From assembly GCA_012521015.1 (NCBI GenBank), contig JAAYNE010000121.1, positions 1-34,709 of the forward strand: a stretch of DNA of 34,709 bases. The letters run 5' to 3'. This DNA is from Clostridiaceae bacterium (GTDB lineage: Bacteria; Bacillota; Clostridia; Saccharofermentanales; DTU023). Each line of letters begins with the position of its first letter. Within the stretch, counting starts at the first letter, position 1. A model generated the notes under the pieces. That model was not told the origin of the DNA and did not search any database. It was given only the letters and a program-made list of their open reading frames with translations. The position numbers and the translations under genes are program-made. Positions 33,022-34,709 of the stretch are shown here, piece after piece.

Positions 33022-34709
33022 ATGAAGGAGAAATTGTACTTGAGAATTCAGGCATTCGTCCTGGTATTGTTACTCACATTAACCACTTTAGTCATATCCC
33101 CTGAACAGGCTCTGGCTGATACGGAAGTTGTTGCAGGTGAAGAAACGCCGGAAGTTACTTCAGGCGAAGAAGCGATACCGACTATAAACGATACAGAAGA
33201 TCAAAATGATTCAGAACAATCAAACAATATAGAAAAATCGGATACCGGTACTGATATCACAGATGAATCACAGGAGAAGACAGTAGAATCGACGGTTGAA
33301 ACGGAACAAGTGGAGGAAGAAGCTGTTTCAGATAAGCAAGACGAACAAGATGCAGATACTGCGATGACGGATCACGCTGAACGCGATATAGGCGCTAGAG
33401 TCGTCTATACACCGGAGGAAGATTTTAACTTTGATTCTGCGACAGGAACTATCAGGTTTTACATTGGATCGGACAAAGTTGTCAACATTCCGCCTTATAT
33501 AAAAGGAGTAAAAGTTGAGCATATCGGAGAAGGGGCCTTTAGGTACCTGCATATAACAAGTGTCACAATACCGAACAGTGTTAAAACTATCGGAGATCAT
33601 GCGTTTATTATGAACAAACTCACGAGCGTCACGATACCGGACAGTGTCATTGAGATTAAAGACGTTGCGTTTCAAGACAACAAACTTACGAGTGTTACGA
33701 TACCGAACAGTGTCACAGAGATAGGAGAGCGGGCATTTTATAACAATCAACTTAAGAGTGTAACAATATCTGGCAATGTTACCTACATAAAAGACTCATC
33801 CTTTAGAAAAAATCAGCTCACGAGTGTCACGATACCGAACAGCGTCAAAAAGATAGGGAAAATGGCATTTGCTGAAAACCAACTCGCAAGTGTTACGATA
33901 CCGAACAGTGTCATGATCATTACTTATGCTGCATTTTATCAGAACAAACTGACAAATATTACGATTCCTGAAAGTGTCAGGAGTATCGGAATAAGAGCTT
34001 TTTCGTATAATCAGGCAAGCTGGGCTTCAATCCCTGACAGTATTAATTACATTTTAGATTATGATGGAGAATCACTTGTCTATCAACCAACCATCGAAGA
34101 AGTAGGGAAACATTGCTTTAATCCCGAAGTACCTTTAATTGGAAAACGTTACATCAAAGCGAATTATAACATTCGTGAGACACCTAACGGAAAAGTGATT
34201 ACCAAACTTTGGCGCCCGTTATATGTAACCGGCACCAGCACAAGCACTGGTGAATGGCTTGAGTTTAACTATAATGGAGAACAAGCCTATGTTGCAATGA
34301 CTGCAATTACAAAAAATCCACCACCAATGACCGGATATGCTAAACAAACCTTGAACCTAAGAGACGTACCCGGCGGATCGATTATCGGCACAATCCCGAA
34401 AGGTCATAAAGTGAGTGGTATTTTTGTCCGTAATACGGTAGAAACAACATATAACGGTAAAACCGGTTATGTGTCTGCTTCGTTATTGCAAAAGGATCCG
34501 GTCCAGGTAACACGCTATGTTAAGGCAGGTTCGAATATCAGGAGTGCGCCGGGCGGAACAATAATCGAAACCTTAAAGATGCCGATCTTTGTGACCGGAA
34601 CAATTACAGGAAACTATCTCAGATTTACCTATAAAAATCAAACAGCCTATGTGGCAATGAGTTTAACCACGACTCAAAATCCGCCGATTACCGGTTATGC
34701 CAAAAGTGC
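33022..34709 (+). CDS. Secreted BspA-type leucine-rich-repeat protein with bacterial SH3 repeats, 3' partial
   Basis: The frame runs open from ATG 33022 (AGGAG six bases upstream) to the window end, 562 codons, with no stop. A signal peptide covers residues 1-32, with likely cleavage after ALA. An acidic, Ser/Thr/Glu-rich linker spans about 33-115. A BspA-type (LRR_5) domain follows at about 170-345: seven or eight units of 22 residues with consensus LTSVTIPNSVxxIGxxAF. At least three SH3b-like units of about 60 residues come next (ANYNIRETPNGKVI, TLNLRDVPGG, GSNIRSAPGG), and a fourth starts at the edge. BspA repeats act in adhesion in some oral and intestinal bacteria; SH3b units often bind cell wall. 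I infer a surface protein held to the wall by SH3b repeats. Confidence 0.9.
   Translation, partial: MKEKLYLRIQAFVLVLLLTLTTLVISPEQALADTEVVAGEETPEVTSGEEAIPTINDTEDQNDSEQSNNIEKSDTGTDITDESQEKTVESTVETEQVEEEAVSDKQDEQDADTAMTDHAERDIGARVVYTPEEDFNFDSATGTIRFYIGSDKVVNIPPYIKGVKVEHIGEGAFRYLHITSVTIPNSVKTIGDHAFIMNKLTSVTIPDSVIEIKDVAFQDNKLTSVTIPNSVTEIGERAFYNNQLKSVTISGNVTYIKDSSFRKNQLTSVTIPNSVKKIGKMAFAENQLASVTIPNSVMIITYAAFYQNKLTNITIPESVRSIGIRAFSYNQASWASIPDSINYILDYDGESLVYQPTIEEVGKHCFNPEVPLIGKRYIKANYNIRETPNGKVITKLWRPLYVTGTSTSTGEWLEFNYNGEQAYVAMTAITKNPPPMTGYAKQTLNLRDVPGGSIIGTIPKGHKVSGIFVRNTVETTYNGKTGYVSASLLQKDPVQVTRYVKAGSNIRSAPGGTIIETLKMPIFVTGTITGNYLRFTYKNQTAYVAMSLTTTQNPPITGYAKS
33550..34035 (+). repeat. Tandem 66-base coding repeats (BspA-type LRR)
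   Basis: Units of about 66 bases each contain a variant of AGTGTCACGATACCGAACAG. They encode 22-residue leucine-rich repeats; the fourth unit (SVTISGNV) and the last are the most diverged. Confidence 0.85.
34150..34709 (+). repeat. Tandem SH3b-like coding repeats, running off the window
   Basis: About three and a half units of roughly 60 codons, joined by linkers such as KNPPPMTGYAK and QNPPITGYAK. The near identity of the linkers suggests recent duplication. Confidence 0.75.

Noticed and set aside
33328-33750. 140-codon minus-strand frame
   Set aside because: It is antisense to the BspA repeats; its own repeated motifs (NTVRYRD) mirror the LRR repeats.
33550-34035. CRISPR-like regular repeats
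   Set aside because: Units are contiguous, in frame and degenerate at third positions; they encode leucine-rich repeats with no spacer structure.

Overview
The window is AT-rich DNA from a low-GC Gram-positive anaerobe, most likely of class Clostridia (Bacillota). This rests on gene content and synteny: an oxygen-sensitive class III ribonucleotide reductase pair (nrdD-nrdG), pyruvate phosphate dikinase, HemZ, the ireB-ruvX-DUF1292 cluster, and the ctsR-mcsA-mcsB-clpC operon with a CtsR box. Strong Shine-Dalgarno (SD) sequences and frequent TTG/GTG starts fit. I cannot name genus or species from sequence alone.

Layout. (1) 1-2370: 3' part of ppdK and its terminator. (2) 2426-7946: a promoter, a cobalamin riboswitch and a hairpin that could act as terminator or hide the ribosome binding site, then nrdD and nrdG, followed by a DUF1624-type membrane protein and hemZ. 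(3) 7999-9081 (minus): an anchored polysaccharide deacetylase. (4) 9261-20941: a long co-directional run: rnr, mtaB, ireB, ruvX, two DUF1292-type proteins, a DUF2156 protein, a CPBP membrane protease, a ~1160-residue membrane-anchored extracellular protein and an AlaX-type editing protein. (5) 20942-22059: 1.1 kb with no convincing gene, but with a promoter-like sequence, gene debris, and a hairpin element that recurs after clpC. (6) 22060-23640 (minus): an HPRT-like protein lacking its catalytic Asp and a kinase-like/nuclease-like fusion, divergent from aroE. (7) 24782-26546 (minus): an uncharacterised membrane protein and a metzincin-type putative protease. (8) 26807-27520: two divergent XRE regulators sharing operator-like half-sites. 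(9) 27637-32495: the heat-shock operon. (10) 33022-end: the start of a secreted BspA-type leucine-rich-repeat/SH3 protein that runs off the window.

Together the genes cover anaerobic DNA precursor supply under B12 control, RNA turnover and translation fidelity, stress proteolysis by arginine phosphorylation, and the cell surface. I found no CRISPR array, insertion sequence, prophage, tRNA or rRNA. The least ordinary parts are the riboswitch/hairpin leader, the altered HPRT with its fusion partner, the metzincin/membrane pair, the large anchored protein, and the two-copy hairpin element. None is strong enough to call a new defence or mobile system.
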